Positions 17,443-25,326 of a DNA stretch of 39,806 nt are shown here, in pieces (the first letter of the stretch is position 1; every line of letters starts with the position of its first letter). The stretch lies in the NCBI GenBank assembly GCA_034659915.1, contig JAYEID010000022.1, positions 1-39,806 on the forward strand. The letters are read 5' to 3'. The DNA comes from Patescibacteria group bacterium (GTDB lineage Bacteria; Patescibacteriota; WWE3; JAUXAW01; JAYEID01). The translations under genes and the position numbers were made by a program. The notes beneath the pieces were generated by a model that made no database searches, had not been told where the DNA came from, and saw nothing but the letters and a program-made list of their open reading frames with translations.

Positions 17443-18111
17443 CTACAAAGTTGTTACTCCAAGTTGTATTAATCGGATTGCTATAATATCTTGTATCGCG
17501 TAGGCCAATCTCCGGGTTAAATCGATCAAGTGGCTGAAATCGTTTTTCTGAAGGGCGTTTTCTTGCTCACCCGTGGTTTGGTTGTTGAGATACTCAAAAA
17601 ATCTTTTATTTTTTTCACTATGCATTAACGGTTGTAAACCTCCGTCTACTTCGTAAATAAGAAAACCATGTTTGAGTACATAGTAGAGAGGGGATAAATT
17701 TTCGTTTGGTTCTACCAAATCTTTGCAGGTTTTGATTATATTATTAATTCCTTTCTCGATTCTTTCCTTTTCCGGTTTTTCTAACTCTGTCGGGAACTGA
17801 ATACCTAAATCTTCCGCTTTGGATATTCTTGCCGTATCTTGTTCTGGATTAAACTTCGTGTTTATAAGCGTGCTCAAGTAATTCTTTCCATCTGCAGCGG
17901 ATTTAGTCGCTTTTAGAAATTTGTAAAGTGTTTCCTGTTGCATAAAGAAGGCTTCTATTGCGAGAAGGTACAGTAGCGCCCTTTCGTTACAGGGTTCCAT
18001 ATCTACTGCCTTATCCCACAGGGCCTCTAACTCTAGTATCCTTGCTTTAGGGGATAATTTAACGTAGCCTTTAAGGAATTCGATTTCTTCCTGTTTAGTA
18101 AAATTGGTCAA
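17443..18111 (-). CDS. Unknown protein coupled to the methyltransferase
   Basis: A 222-residue, mainly helical protein without a recognised domain. Its TTG start at 18111 overlaps the methyltransferase stop (TTGA), and an AAGGGAG ribosome site lies about 7 bases upstream, so it is translationally coupled. Notable segments are LLYLLAIEAFFMQQETLYKFLK, LSPLYYVLKHGFLIYEVDGG and a C-terminal helix DLTRRLAYAIQDIIAIRLIQLG. The strict coupling points to a stoichiometric partner of the methyltransferase or helicase, possibly a specificity, inhibitor or toxin-like subunit (inference). It lies between two direct repeats that both derive from methyltransferase C-termini, so it may be an exchangeable module. 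Confidence 0.65.
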   Translation of the reverse strand: MTNFTKQEEIEFLKGYVKLSPKARILELEALWDKAVDMEPCNERALLYLLAIEAFFMQQETLYKFLKATKSAADGKNYLSTLINTKFNPEQDTARISKAEDLGIQFPTELEKPEKERIEKGINNIIKTCKDLVEPNENLSPLYYVLKHGFLIYEVDGGLQPLMHSEKNKRFFEYLNNQTTGEQENALQKNDFSHLIDLTRRLAYAIQDIIAIRLIQLGVTTL

Positions 18112-21100
18112 TTTGTACTCCCTTCCACAATTCCAATTTCCTCCGGTGTTAGGTTGTAGAGTTTGTAAACTAACTGGTCAATTTGAGTTTCTAAATCTTT
18201 AGTATTTGAGTTGGAGTTTTGTTTTTTCTTTTTGATAATTTTGTCAACCAAAGGTTCAATTTTTTTTGCGGTCTGTCTATCTAATTGTGGCAAGGGAAAA
18301 GGCTCAAGGTATTTTGATGAGAAAGTATAGTACCCCCCTCTAAGAACGTACCCAGTGGTCTTAATAAAGAACCAGAGGAGTTTGGAATTGAGAATCCCTA
18401 ATAATCCAAGATAACTATGTTGGATATTATTCTTCTTGACTAGGCTATAACACTTTGTGTTGTGATAATATTTGCCTTTGGAATCGAAAGACATACTAGT
18501 TCCCAAAGATATTTCCGGTGTTATTATTTTTGGACGTTCTATATCCGTGATACCCTGCTTTCTACTATAGAGAAACCACTCTTTGTTATTATCAAATCGT
18601 CTATTCTCTCTCGCTCGTAGTACTGTTTCGTTTTTTTTCAAGTAGGAATAGCCTAACGGAAATCTTGTTTTTAAAAACTTTTCAGTTACCCCCCTCGTTT
18701 TACCCTTTTCAAAATGATATGGAAAGATAGTATAGTGAGAGGCTTCCAACGGCTTGTATTTGTCGACATCTTTTCCTTTCAAAATAGGTTTTAGTAGTGC
18801 TCTTTCGATTGTCACTCTTGACTGTAATTCCGCAGAAAATCCTGTAGTTTCTTGGTTTTTAACTGTACAGTCTTCCAAGAAGAATACCGATTCTTTACCG
18901 GATGCAATTCCCTGAGAAACTCTGGCGAATACAGCACCTACACTCAAGGGTTGTATATTAATTTTTTTTATTACTTTTATTGCATCTTTCCCTGTGAGTA
19001 TCCAGGCTTCCTTTTTTAGCCATTTATTATCAATAACAGAAAACTGATTCTCCTTCAGATTGTTAAGGGCCTTTCCTATATTTTCAGCTTTAGGTAGAGC
19101 TTCCTTAATCTCTTTGTATTTGATTTCTTCAAAGGGTTTTGGAGAAATCCAAATTAGAGAGGTATAATTTGAAACGTTGAAAACTTGATTGGAACCAAAC
19201 GAAATAAGCTTTTTGACGGAACCTTCTCGAAGTGTAAATTCCCTTAGGCCTCTTCCAAACCGAGAGTTAATCCATTTGTGGGGCATTATGTAGTTTAATA
19301 CACCTTGTCTATTGAGTAGCATAAAACCTTTTTCTGTAAATAATACATATAAATCATAAGAACCAGTCGCTGTTTCATATTTGTTTTTGTATATATCTGT
19401 CAATTCGGGTGTCGATTTTTTAATACCTTGAATTCGCAGGTAAGGTGGGTTACCAATGACAATATCGAACCCACCCCGGTCTTCAAAAACTTCAGAAAAG
19501 TTGATGTGCCAGAGAAAGAATGGTCTAGTGTTGGATTTTTTGAATTCTTTTATCTCTTCCAACTTGTTTTCTTTCCCTTTTTCTTTGAGCGCTGTTTCTA
19601 TCAAGTCCCAGGTTAAATCCTCAATTTGTTTTTTTAGCTTGTCCTTTTCAGATTTGTGTTTTGCTTTGAAGAACTTATTTCTTAGCTCTTGCAATCGGTC
19701 AGTTAATTTTTCCGTTTCTGTTTTTACCACTTCAAATTTTCCTTGTTCTGGTTCGTCCTCACCATCAATATCGAGCTTAACCCCCTCGTACTCACTAAGA
19801 AGACTATTGCCCTGCATGATTTTGTAGTCCAAATTAGGAAGAGCGCGGATATTGTGACGGCTTTCTTCATCTACAATTAGGGAAAGCCAAAGACGGAGTT
19901 TGGCAATTTCTACTGCACCAGGGTCAATATCCACACCGTAAAGGGAGTTTTGGATTGCATGTCGTTTAAATTCGTAGGTAGTGCGGTCTCCATCATCAAT
20001 AAAAGGAGTGAGGGCACGGCGGGCGCTAACAATTTCCTTCATCATACCTACAGGAAAAGCACCGGAACCAACAGCAGGGTCACACACTTTTATCTCTGCT
20101 AACTTTTCGTCAATGAAATCTGCATTTTCCTTAACGAGTTTTGGCATTTTGGAGGTATAGGTTTCCGTTTCTTCGTTCTGCTTTTCCACCTGTTTTTCGT
20201 GCTCTATCAATGATTCTCCGTGTTCCACCAACACGCGAACAGCTTCTTTTAGTTCGTCCTCTTTAACGCTTCCCAATTCTTCGGCAAGTTCCGTTGCCAA
20301 GTAGTTGATTAAGCTTTCTTGGCACATATAGTGAACAATTTCCCGCGGGGTGTAGTAAGTTCCTTTAGATTTTCTATCCTCCACTTCTAACAGATTTTCA
20401 AATACTTTCCCCAACATTTCGGGGTCAATTGCTACTTCCTTTTCTAGAGGCTCGTCTTCTTTAACTGTAAAGTTATAACGGTCAAAGATATCTAAAATCC
20501 CTGTGCCTATATCTCCTTCTTTTGTTTCCTCTTTGTTGGAAAATAACTCGTTGGATAAATTTATATCGGTGTGCACCCAATCATAATCAAAAATAGGGTC
20601 AAACAAACCTCCGTTCAGGAAAGGAATTTTGCAGTTAAAGCGGCTGTAGTAATCATCCGGCCGTTCCACAGCTAGGGCTTCGTAGAAGAGCGGTTCCAAT
20701 ATATCGTTAAAAAAGTTATCGTAATCGGCGAGCTTACCCTCAAATAAACGGCGGAGGAAATCTTTTGGTCCCGTACCCCAATCTGCATCACGGGATACTC
20801 CAAACCAACCCTTCTTTTGTAGAAAGTAAAGGAAAACAATTTGGCCAAGCAACTTTTTGGCGAAATCTACCGTATCTACATTTTTATCTTCAAAGTCTTT
20901 TTTTACCGCCTCATTTTCTTTTGAAACTTTGTCTAAAGCATCTTTAACCTTATGGTAAAGTTTGCGGTATTTTTCAAAGAATTCCTTGGTAACAACTTCA
21001 ATGTCAAAAGCGTCTTCCAAGTCTGTAAGGCTAGGTTTTTCTTCGCTTGTTAGGAGAGGCAGAAGTTGTTTTCTAGCAGTATGTGTATTTTCGTGTTCGC

Positions 21101-21572
21101 CAACCAGAAAAGACCACCGCCTTGCCGGAGTTAGCTCCTTTTTTATTTTAACGTTACCTTCGCTAGTTTGATCCAAATCGTACTCCATTTTAACTAAAGA
21201 AAAACGCCAATCTTCTTGGTTCGGAGCAACGAAAGCAACCACTGCCGCGTCTTTGGCATAACTACGACTGCTGCTAAGGTACCAAGCAACAAAGTTACGT
21301 TGCATTGTCCGCGCTCTTTCTAGTGAAGTTTCTTTTTGCAGTTGTACAATAAGGATATCTAGTTTGTTGCCTTTTGGATCGGGGTACTTACCAACTCTGG
21401 TTAAAGTTTTGATGTATTCCTGATAGGATTTGCGGATAGTGTTTCCGCGATAGGTAAAAGTAGCAGGATCAATGGACTTGAAGAGGTTTTTAATAAAATA
21501 GGTGAATTTCTCCTTTTCAAAGGAGCTGTCGAAGGTTTCTGTTACTAATTGTTTTGCTGATTCTTTTTTCAT
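18108..21572 (-). CDS. Eco57I-type adenine DNA methyltransferase (large, restriction-modification or defence type)
   Basis: A 1154-residue protein. The SAM-binding motif DPAVGSGAFPVGMM lies near residue 497 and the catalytic DIVIGNPPYLRIQG (NPPY, N6-adenine class) near 706. The N-terminal 350 residues resemble the helical and possibly nuclease-like front part of type IIG/PglX-type enzymes (SARTMQRNFVAWYL-like segment, FYFLQKKGW-like segment). KSKGTYYTPREIVHYM introduces the methylase domain. The C-terminal 400 residues carry the target-recognition/TaqI-like end (IFPYHFEKGKTRGV, LGILNSKLLWFFIK, YLEPFPLPQ). It overlaps the helicase gene by 4 bases (ATGA) and the 222-residue gene by 4 bases (TTGA). 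It resembles the large methylase of DISARM class 1 or BREX-like loci, but the other core genes of those systems are missing here. Confidence 0.88.
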   Translation of the reverse strand: MKKESAKQLVTETFDSSFEKEKFTYFIKNLFKSIDPATFTYRGNTIRKSYQEYIKTLTRVGKYPDPKGNKLDILIVQLQKETSLERARTMQRNFVAWYLSSSRSYAKDAAVVAFVAPNQEDWRFSLVKMEYDLDQTSEGNVKIKKELTPARRWSFLVGEHENTHTARKQLLPLLTSEEKPSLTDLEDAFDIEVVTKEFFEKYRKLYHKVKDALDKVSKENEAVKKDFEDKNVDTVDFAKKLLGQIVFLYFLQKKGWFGVSRDADWGTGPKDFLRRLFEGKLADYDNFFNDILEPLFYEALAVERPDDYYSRFNCKIPFLNGGLFDPIFDYDWVHTDINLSNELFSNKEETKEGDIGTGILDIFDRYNFTVKEDEPLEKEVAIDPEMLGKVFENLLEVEDRKSKGTYYTPREIVHYMCQESLINYLATELAEELGSVKEDELKEAVRVLVEHGESLIEHEKQVEKQNEETETYTSKMPKLVKENADFIDEKLAEIKVCDPAVGSGAFPVGMMKEIVSARRALTPFIDDGDRTTYEFKRHAIQNSLYGVDIDPGAVEIAKLRLWLSLIVDEESRHNIRALPNLDYKIMQGNSLLSEYEGVKLDIDGEDEPEQGKFEVVKTETEKLTDRLQELRNKFFKAKHKSEKDKLKKQIEDLTWDLIETALKEKGKENKLEEIKEFKKSNTRPFFLWHINFSEVFEDRGGFDIVIGNPPYLRIQGIKKSTPELTDIYKNKYETATGSYDLYVLFTEKGFMLLNRQGVLNYIMPHKWINSRFGRGLREFTLREGSVKKLISFGSNQVFNVSNYTSLIWISPKPFEEIKYKEIKEALPKAENIGKALNNLKENQFSVIDNKWLKKEAWILTGKDAIKVIKKINIQPLSVGAVFARVSQGIASGKESVFFLEDCTVKNQETTGFSAELQSRVTIERALLKPILKGKDVDKYKPLEASHYTIFPYHFEKGKTRGVTEKFLKTRFPLGYSYLKKNETVLRARENRRFDNNKEWFLYSRKQGITDIERPKIITPEISLGTSMSFDSKGKYYHNTKCYSLVKKNNIQHSYLGLLGILNSKLLWFFIKTTGYVLRGGYYTFSSKYLEPFPLPQLDRQTAKKIEPLVDKIIKKKKQNSNSNTKDLETQIDQLVYKLYNLTPEEIGIVEGSTN

Positions 21573-24500
21573 TCACTACTAACTAAATATTCGGAAAGGA
21601 TTACTTCCCGCGGCCCGGCTGTTTGGGCGCTGCTTTCGGCTAAAGTTTCTTTAAAGAATTCGGGGGCAATGTTTTTTCTTAGCACTGCCAAAAGTTTCAA
21701 AGGATCAATACCACTATTTTTTAGCTCTTCGTCAAGTTCTCTAGCCAATGTTTTTGTGGTCTGTTTGGGCAAGCCGCCTTCTTGCAAAAGACGGACCGTA
21801 TCACGAATGTATTGTTCATCTTCCTCTGTAAAACCTTTGTACTGCTTTATTGGTTTGGAGCTTAGAATTTGCATGACTTTGGTTGCGCTGTCTCTTCCAC
21901 CTTTTTTCTTAGCTAACTCTATTGCTTCTTCTGTTGTCGCAAACCGGAATTCCTCTTTATTCCGAGCTAGGTAGTCATAATAATGCTCACCAACATTTTC
22001 TCGCGGTGTTTTAGGATCAATTTCCAATATATTGGCGGCTTGGAAGAAATCCAATTCTTGGGTTTCTGCTTGGTCTGTTAAATAGAACTTCTCTAAGCGA
22101 CCTTTGCGCATAAAAGATAGAAGTGCGTCTATCTCTCTTGTTTCCATTTTCCTTGCTGTCCTTGCTTTTTTAGGCAACCGCTTTACCTTTTCAAAGAGAT
22201 CGGGGTCATCATCGCGAATATCACGGATTGTTTCTAGATATTTTAATTCGCTTTCCTCTTCTTGGTCTTCACCGGTAATAGTTTCCTTGCGGCTCAACTG
22301 CTCAAATAGGTCGTGGGATTTTATTTCCTCCCCTTCGGTTAACAGGCGCGCATCGTTACCAAGCATCTCAATAAACATTTGGATTTTGTACTCAGCGGCT
22401 TCTTTTAGCTTAATTTCTGTGTTTGCCTGGCTGGTGGGAAAGAAACTGTAAGTATAAATCTTTTCAAACGTTGTATCGACGCGGTTAATGCGCCCGGCCC
22501 TCTGCATTAGGCGGGTGGGGTTCCAAGGAATATCGTAATTTATAACTACATTGGAACGGTGTAGGTTCACACCTTCAGAGAGAACTTCGGTACTGATTAA
22601 AATCCGGTAATTGTCTTTAGGATAGCGGGCACGGGCATCAAAATTTTCAATAACTTTTTCCCGAACACTGGCGCTGGAACCCCCAGTAAAAAGCAGAACT
22701 TTTTCTGGGAATACTTGGCTAAGGTTCTTTTCCAGGTACTCTGCTGTTTCTTTGGATTCCGAGAAGACAATTAGTTTGTTTTCACTAAGCAATTGATTAG
22801 ATTTAAGTAATTCAATAAACTCTTCTAGTTTGGGATCACGGTTTACCTTTCGCCACATGGTTTGGATTTGGTTTAGAATTTCCAAATCTGCTTCCAATTT
22901 TTCTTTTAGAGCCGGGTCAAAATCCTTACTGCTATATCTTTTGGCTTTGTCTTTGTCAATAAGCCTTTGTATTTCTGCATCGTCGTCATTTTCCAGAAGC
23001 TCAAAAATTTTATTGATATATTTTTTGCTAACGTAAACTTCACCATCCTTATAAGCTTCTAAGAATTGCTCATAGGAATAAATAAATCGCTCAAGAGACT
23101 TCCGAAATGCATAGAAACTGCTCTCTAGTCTTTTAATGAGAAGTATTTTCATAAACCGGCCCATGTTTTTTTGACCCTGCTCCTCGAAATCCTTGTCCTC
23201 TCCCTCGTAATAAAGCATTGGCATGTAGCGAGCGTAATTAAATTCTTGAGCAATTAATTCCACGGTTCTACTGAATATTTTGTCCTCTTGACTGTTTAGC
23301 TGGTAGAAGATCTGTTCTGGCTCCGCTACATCCGGAAATTTGAAATTTTGTTTCTCTAAGTCTTCGCCGTAATATTTTTGTACCTCATGACGAGTACGCC
23401 GCACCATTAAATATTTAAGTACTCTTTCCCGAATTTCACGCCCGTTTTGTTGGACAGTATCAATATATTTCTCGTAATCTTCTTTGCGATCCAAACCTTT
23501 AAGGCGACCTTCTAGGCTTGAGAAAAATCTTACCAAATTTGGTGTCCCGGGAATGGTGCTTTTACGTGATTTTTGAAAAAGTTTAATCTGGCTAAGAATA
23601 TCCTGCGGTCTGTTGTTAAGCGGTGTTGCGGTCACAAGAATTACTCTTTTTCCCCGGCAAATCTGAGCTAGATATTCGTAGGTTTGTGTGCTTTCGTTTC
23701 GGAAACGGTGCGATTCGTCAATGAAAACGTTTTTGTATTCACCTGTACCTTTAAGGGCTAGCCTTTCCAGTTTGCCAATTGATTTGAAAGTTGCTGCCTC
23801 GTTGAAATCTTTAAAAACATTTTTCCACGAACCAGGATTTGCTTCTTTTAGAAGTGTTGGAGGCGCTAAAACAAGGTTTCTACCTTCTAGTTGCTGGGCG
23901 AGCATTGCTGCAACATATGTCTTGCCAAGCCCAACAACATCGGCAATAAAAACCCCGCCGTAGGAGTCTAGGATCTTTTTTGCATTCAACACTGCTTGTT
24001 TTTGGTACTCCAGTTTTTTGAAGTCTGGAGGTGTGTACTTAAAGAATAAATCTTCCTGTTGACTAAGATCGCTCTTGAAGTATTCGTAAAGAAACTTTAG
24101 GTAAAGCTCGTAAGGTTTAATTGTATTGTTAAGCCATGTACGTTTTTGTATCGTCTCGACATACTTATCACTTACATCGACAGCGTGTTTCCAAAGCTCC
24201 TCAAATTTATCTTTTGCAAAATTGTAATCACTTGATTTTTTTAGCTCCACATTGAACTCCAAGTTGTCAGCAAAACCACTTTTTGTGAAGTTGCTTGATC
24301 CTGTGATTACCCGCCCCACATCACGATCGCCCTTCTTGAATGTCATTATATAAAGCTTAGCGTGAAGATTTTCTGTTGGGTAGGCTTTAATTTCTAGTTT
24401 GCCCTTCGCTGCCCATTCAATGAATTTACGGACACCTTCTTCTATTTCTGGGTCATCCGGAGATTGCTCCATTTCCTGGGCAAGAAGATTAGAGAAGTGT

Positions 24501-24787
24501 TTTTTGGCTTCGGGATGGGAATATTGAAATTCAAGTTGTGAGGCTTCCTGGATGAGCAGCGCAGTTTCGGGGTTAGTACTAATACCGATGAGAATGCGGA
24601 TCTTTTCTGTGTCTTCCAAGGATTTGTAAATTGCGTGGAACCCGCTAGTATAGAAATACCCAACCAAAACATCAAAAAACTCTGTATCTTTAATGAGGAC
24701 TTTAAATCTTTCTAGCAGATTCCTCTCGCCCTCGTTGGTTATAAATGTTAGGTCTGTGTTTTTACCAGTGTTGGAAGGCTTCGCCAC
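21569..24787 (-). CDS. SNF2-type helicase with N-terminal PLD-like nuclease domain
   Basis: A 1072-residue protein. The N-terminal 200 residues contain a phospholipase-D-like H-x-K motif (ENLHAKLYIM, H142 and K144) followed by GSSN at 163-166, the hallmark of PLD-type nucleases found with helicases. The SNF2 motor follows: Walker A GLGKT (286-290), DESH box (357-360), motif III VTATPLNN, and the C-lobe with STEVLSEGVNLH and QRAGRINRVD. The last 250 residues are helical and charged. The start is GTG 24787 (MAKPSNTGKN). A promoter with TTGTTA and TAAAAT, 17 bases apart, lies just upstream, so the message may be almost leaderless. It is the first gene of the coupled helicase, methyltransferase and 222-residue protein set. 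It most likely translocates on invading DNA, with cleavage by PLD or another member. Confidence 0.88.
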   Translation of the reverse strand: MAKPSNTGKNTDLTFITNEGERNLLERFKVLIKDTEFFDVLVGYFYTSGFHAIYKSLEDTEKIRILIGISTNPETALLIQEASQLEFQYSHPEAKKHFSNLLAQEMEQSPDDPEIEEGVRKFIEWAAKGKLEIKAYPTENLHAKLYIMTFKKGDRDVGRVITGSSNFTKSGFADNLEFNVELKKSSDYNFAKDKFEELWKHAVDVSDKYVETIQKRTWLNNTIKPYELYLKFLYEYFKSDLSQQEDLFFKYTPPDFKKLEYQKQAVLNAKKILDSYGGVFIADVVGLGKTYVAAMLAQQLEGRNLVLAPPTLLKEANPGSWKNVFKDFNEAATFKSIGKLERLALKGTGEYKNVFIDESHRFRNESTQTYEYLAQICRGKRVILVTATPLNNRPQDILSQIKLFQKSRKSTIPGTPNLVRFFSSLEGRLKGLDRKEDYEKYIDTVQQNGREIRERVLKYLMVRRTRHEVQKYYGEDLEKQNFKFPDVAEPEQIFYQLNSQEDKIFSRTVELIAQEFNYARYMPMLYYEGEDKDFEEQGQKNMGRFMKILLIKRLESSFYAFRKSLERFIYSYEQFLEAYKDGEVYVSKKYINKIFELLENDDDAEIQRLIDKDKAKRYSSKDFDPALKEKLEADLEILNQIQTMWRKVNRDPKLEEFIELLKSNQLLSENKLIVFSESKETAEYLEKNLSQVFPEKVLLFTGGSSASVREKVIENFDARARYPKDNYRILISTEVLSEGVNLHRSNVVINYDIPWNPTRLMQRAGRINRVDTTFEKIYTYSFFPTSQANTEIKLKEAAEYKIQMFIEMLGNDARLLTEGEEIKSHDLFEQLSRKETITGEDQEEESELKYLETIRDIRDDDPDLFEKVKRLPKKARTARKMETREIDALLSFMRKGRLEKFYLTDQAETQELDFFQAANILEIDPKTPRENVGEHYYDYLARNKEEFRFATTEEAIELAKKKGGRDSATKVMQILSSKPIKQYKGFTEEDEQYIRDTVRLLQEGGLPKQTTKTLARELDEELKNSGIDPLKLLAVLRKNIAPEFFKETLAESSAQTAGPREVILSEYLVSSE

Positions 24788-24796
24788 AATAGATAC

Positions 24797-24825
24797 ATTT
24801 TACTATAAATATAAGGTTTTAACAA
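24797..24825 (-). promoter_or_regulatory. Predicted sigma70-type promoter for the helicase-methyltransferase operon
   Basis: On the minus strand a -35 TTGTTA (24820-24825) and a -10 TAAAAT (24797-24802) are separated by exactly 17 bases. Transcription would start close to the GTG at 24787, giving a very short leader. Confidence 0.5.
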
Positions 24826-24842
24826 AGTCCTTTAAGTTTCCT

Positions 24843-24851
24843 TAGGCGAAT
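24843..24851. repeat. 9-bp target-site duplication, left copy
   Basis: TAGGCGAAT directly abuts the left terminal inverted repeat; an identical TAGGCGAAT at 25152-25160 abuts the right one. Confidence 0.75.
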
Positions 24852-25151
24852 GGCTCTCCTGCAAAAAGTGTGGTTAAATCCTGAATTATTACTTTGGTTA
24901 CGGGTTGCGACTTAAAAATAACATCCTGAGAGTCTCGAAGATAAATCTATTTCCCTTTTCGAGCCCTGAACCACTTGTGGTTCAGGGGGAGAAATCAAAA
25001 TAGAAATTTTCCGCTTCTTTTGGTTTCTCATCCCGATACCGCTAGGAAGCGAATCGGGATTCGAAACAGAACTCTAACATGTTTATAGATATCTTCAAGC
25101 CCTAATCACAACCAAAAGCTCGAAAATAACCACATTAAACGCAGGAGAGCC
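24852..25151. mobile_element. 300-bp MITE-like non-autonomous transposable element
   Basis: The ends are GGCTCTCCTGC (24852-24862) and its exact inverse GCAGGAGAGCC (25141-25151). The similarity continues inward to about 25 bases, with TGTGGTTA shared by both termini after a short divergent gap. Nine-base direct repeats TAGGCGAAT flank it on both sides. It contains no gene but two hairpins: an 11-bp perfect stem at 24964-24987 (CCCTGAACCAC/GTGGTTCAGGG) and TCCCGAT/ATCGGGA at 25031-25059. Termini, duplication size, length and lack of coding capacity fit a MITE mobilised by a transposase encoded elsewhere. It sits between the outward promoters of the defence and phage-like operons. Confidence 0.75.
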
Positions 25152-25160
25152 TAGGCGAAT
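25152..25160. repeat. 9-bp target-site duplication, right copy
   Basis: TAGGCGAAT, identical to 24843-24851, directly follows the right inverted terminus of the 300-bp element and immediately precedes a -35 box. Confidence 0.75.
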
Positions 25161-25189
25161 TTGACAGGTGTAGGGGGATCGTGTATTAT
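25161..25189 (+). promoter_or_regulatory. Near-consensus sigma70 promoter for the ParB-methyltransferase operon
   Basis: TTGACA (25161-25166, perfect -35) and TATTAT (25184-25189) are 17 bases apart, the optimal spacing. The expected start is near 25196. The -35 box directly follows the target-site duplication of the 300-bp element. Confidence 0.7.
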
Positions 25190-25195
25190 AGAGTC

Positions 25196-25326
25196 ACTGC
25201 CGAGTAGTATGTGTGCGAACGCAGTAACTAATTAACCAATTACCTAAAATTTAATAATACTTTGTAACTTGTAACAGGAAATTTTTGAGCGCAAGCTCAG
25301 TTTCCTGTTTTTTTTATAGGTAAACC
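25196..25326 (+). ncRNA. Leader RNA or small RNA ahead of the ParB-methyltransferase gene
   Basis: Between the predicted start near 25196 and the intrinsic terminator at 25273-25315 lie about 120 bases. The 5' part can form ACTGC/GCAGT (near 25197-25228) around a GTGTGCGAAC segment. No short peptide frame with a clear ribosome site is seen. It could be an attenuator leader or a stand-alone small RNA. Confidence 0.4.
25273..25315 (+). terminator. Intrinsic terminator or attenuator with GNRA-capped inner stem
   Basis: AACAGGAAA (25273-25281) pairs with TTTCCTGTT (25301-25309). Inside, TGAGC and GCTCA close a GCAA tetraloop. A run of eight T follows (25308-25315). It ends only 11 bases before the ATG of the methyltransferase gene, so it would block most transcription from the promoter at 25161 unless overridden. 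Confidence 0.75.

Noticed and set aside
18108-24787. A complete DISARM or BREX system
   Set aside because: The methylase and SNF2/PLD helicase fit partly, but DrmA, DrmB, PglZ, BrxC or BrxL-type genes are not in the window.
24852-25151. The 300-bp palindromic region as a large conserved non-coding RNA
   Set aside because: The exact 9-bp flanking duplication adjoining the inverted termini is better explained by transposition, though internal hairpins may still be transcribed.
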